Assembly: GCA_027484025.1 (NCBI GenBank)
Contig: JAIXTI010000286.1
Coordinates: 1-64,000, forward strand
DNA: 64,000 nucleotides
Direction: 5' to 3'
DNA from: a bacterium
GTDB taxonomy: Bacteria; Gemmatimonadota; Gemmatimonadetes; Gemmatimonadales; Gemmatimonadaceae
Within the stretch, counting starts at the first letter, position 1. The number at the start of each line of letters is the position of its first letter. The translations under genes were made by a program, and so were the position numbers. Positions 62,860 through 64,000 of the stretch are shown here, piece by piece. The notes beneath the pieces were generated by a model. That model saw nothing but the letters and a program-made list of their open reading frames with translations. It did no database searches and had not been told where the DNA came from.

Positions 62860-64000
62860 TTACCGACGCGTCACCGCCTCGGCGTCCACCATGCGCTCCC
62901 ATGCGGCAAGCGCCTGCGTGAGGCGTCGAACGTCGTTGGTGCGAAGTCGGGCCAGATCGTTTCGCTCGCCGGGATCGCGCGTGATGTCGTACAGATACGT
63001 GTGCGCCGCATCGACGACGAGCTTGAGATCCCCCTCACGCACCGCCCGCATGGGCCGCCCCGCCTGCGACCGCCAGAACAGGGTGCGCGCCTGGGGAGAC
63101 ACACCGCGCGTCATCACCGGCAACAAGTCGCGACCATCCAGCGGCGCGTCGGTGGGCTGCACGACACCGGCCGCTGACAGCACGGTCGCCGTGAGATCCA
63201 TCGTCATCCCCACCTGTGCCGAGACCTGTCCGGCGGCAATGCGCGCCGGCCAGCGCACCAATGCGGGCACGCGGATGCCCCCTTCCCACGTGGTATACTT
63301 GCGGCCAAAGAGCGGCGTGTTGTCTGAGAGCCACTCACCGCCGTTGTCGTTGGTGAAGATCACGAGCGTGTTGCGCGCGATCCCCTCGCGCTCGAGCGCC
63401 GCCAGGATCTCCCCCACCCCACGATCCATGCGCTCCACCATCGTCACGTAGTCGGCGCGCGAACTGGTGAGTGAATCGGCGGGCTTGAGAAAGCGCGCAT
63501 TCCCCACCGCCACACTCGGCGTGTCGGGACGCTGAAAGGGCCAGTGCGGCGCATTGAACGCGACATCTATGAAGAACGGTTCGCGCGCGTGCTGCGCGAT
63601 GAACGACACCGCCTTCTGCGCAATGAGATCGGTCGAGTAGCCCGTGGCCGAGACGCGCGCGTCGTTCTCCCACAAGTCCGGCACGCCGCGACTGTCGGTG
63701 TGCTGCCAATAGTCGTGATAGCCGCTCTTCAGTCCAAAGAAGTAGTCGAAGCCGTGCGCGAGCGGACTGTGCGCTGGCGTGTATCCCAAGTGCCACTTTC
63801 CCACCAAGGCCGTCGCATACCCGCGTGACTTGAGCAACCGCGGCAGCGAACCTGGCGAAGCGAGCAGCCCGCGTTCTGTCGGATCGGGATTGGTAGCGCC
63901 CTCAGCGCTGAGGGGCGCCTCCACACCGTAGCGCTGCTGATAGCGACCGGTTATGAGCGCGGCGCGCGTGGGAGTGCAGGTGGTGCCGTTCGCGTAGAAA
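62860..64000 (-). CDS. Sulfatase (type I, formylglycine-dependent), 5' end outside window
   Basis: The C-terminal 380 residues of an arylsulfatase-family enzyme. At the very edge the translation reads FYANGTTCTPTRAALITGRYQQRYG: C-T-P-T-R is the formylglycine site (CxP[S/T]R), and the following 'TGR.....G' is the signature's second part. Downstream 'VGKWHLGY', 'FNAPHWPFQRPD' and 'TNDNGGEW' (metal and active-site residues) and 'FGRKYTTWEGGIRVP' complete the fold. It would hydrolyse sulfate esters of a carbohydrate or aryl compound after Cys-to-formylglycine conversion by an FGE enzyme. The N-terminus with the first metal-binding residues lies past position 64000. The ORF track shows only the part from the internal GTG at 63924. 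Confidence 0.92.
   Translation of the reverse strand, partial: FYANGTTCTPTRAALITGRYQQRYGVEAPLSAEGATNPDPTERGLLASPGSLPRLLKSRGYATALVGKWHLGYTPAHSPLAHGFDYFFGLKSGYHDYWQHTDSRGVPDLWENDARVSATGYSTDLIAQKAVSFIAQHAREPFFIDVAFNAPHWPFQRPDTPSVAVGNARFLKPADSLTSSRADYVTMVERMDRGVGEILAALEREGIARNTLVIFTNDNGGEWLSDNTPLFGRKYTTWEGGIRVPALVRWPARIAAGQVSAQVGMTMDLTATVLSAAGVVQPTDAPLDGRDLLPVMTRGVSPQARTLFWRSQAGRPMRAVREGDLKLVVDAAHTYLYDITRDPGERNDLARLRTNDVRRLTQALAAWERMVDAEAVTRR

Overview
The window is about 64 kb of gene-dense, high-GC chromosome from a diderm (Gram-negative-type) bacterium. It holds outer-membrane beta-barrels, a TonB-dependent receptor with a FecI/FecR pair, many signal-peptide enzymes, several hybrid histidine kinases, two large sortilin/VPS10-type beta-propellers, DUF5916 and tandem amidohydrolases. 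That mix fits a Gemmatimonadota (Gemmatimonas-like) heterotroph. This taxonomic call is inference from gene content only; there is no rRNA or marker gene here. I saw no tRNA or rRNA gene, CRISPR array, transposase, integrase or prophage gene, so the window looks like ordinary core or accessory chromosome rather than a mobile island.

Left part (1-13.1 kb): a serine hydrolase (cut by the left edge) is coupled to a secreted BNR/VPS10 propeller. A divergent VanZ-like membrane protein runs tail-to-tail into, and overlaps, an aldo/keto reductase fused to a Rid domain; an APC amino-acid permease follows. Then comes a signalling module: receiver protein, FIST sensor, hybrid histidine kinase with two receivers, and a free-standing convergent HPt protein, together enough for a multistep phosphorelay.

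Middle-left (13.1-27.5 kb): mostly single enzymes. These are a DUF885 protein, a RibD/DHFR-like reductase, a TPR membrane protein ending in a Cys4 motif, a MoeB-rhodanese fusion, a DUF2007 protein, a RuBisCO-like protein in an operon with YjbQ, a DUF1569 protein, an NmrA-type SDR divergent from an AraC regulator, a spermidine-synthase-like protein, DUF4159, a Dabb protein, a secreted MsrA and an outer-membrane barrel.

Centre (27.5-36.3 kb): an OxyR with both redox cysteines is divergent from katG, with a recognisable OxyR-type operator between them and a strong terminator after katG. A NatAB-like ABC exporter, another hybrid kinase and a small secreted NTF2-like protein follow.

Right part (36.3-64 kb): a second VPS10 propeller, a FAD oxidoreductase, a translationally coupled sigma factor-FecR-TonB receptor operon, DUF2721, an ankyrin protein, a TPR-bearing Ser/Thr kinase, an SDR, a DUF3500 protein coupled to an alpha/beta hydrolase, two consecutive secreted amidohydrolases (one a double module, one lacking the metal HxH), a GAF-PAS hybrid kinase, a DUF5916 outer-membrane protein and a sulfatase cut by the right edge.

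Most coordinates come from the ORF track; I moved starts inward where a signal peptide, Shine-Dalgarno site, stop/start overlap or domain boundary argued for it. Family names rest on motif recognition by eye, not on a database search.
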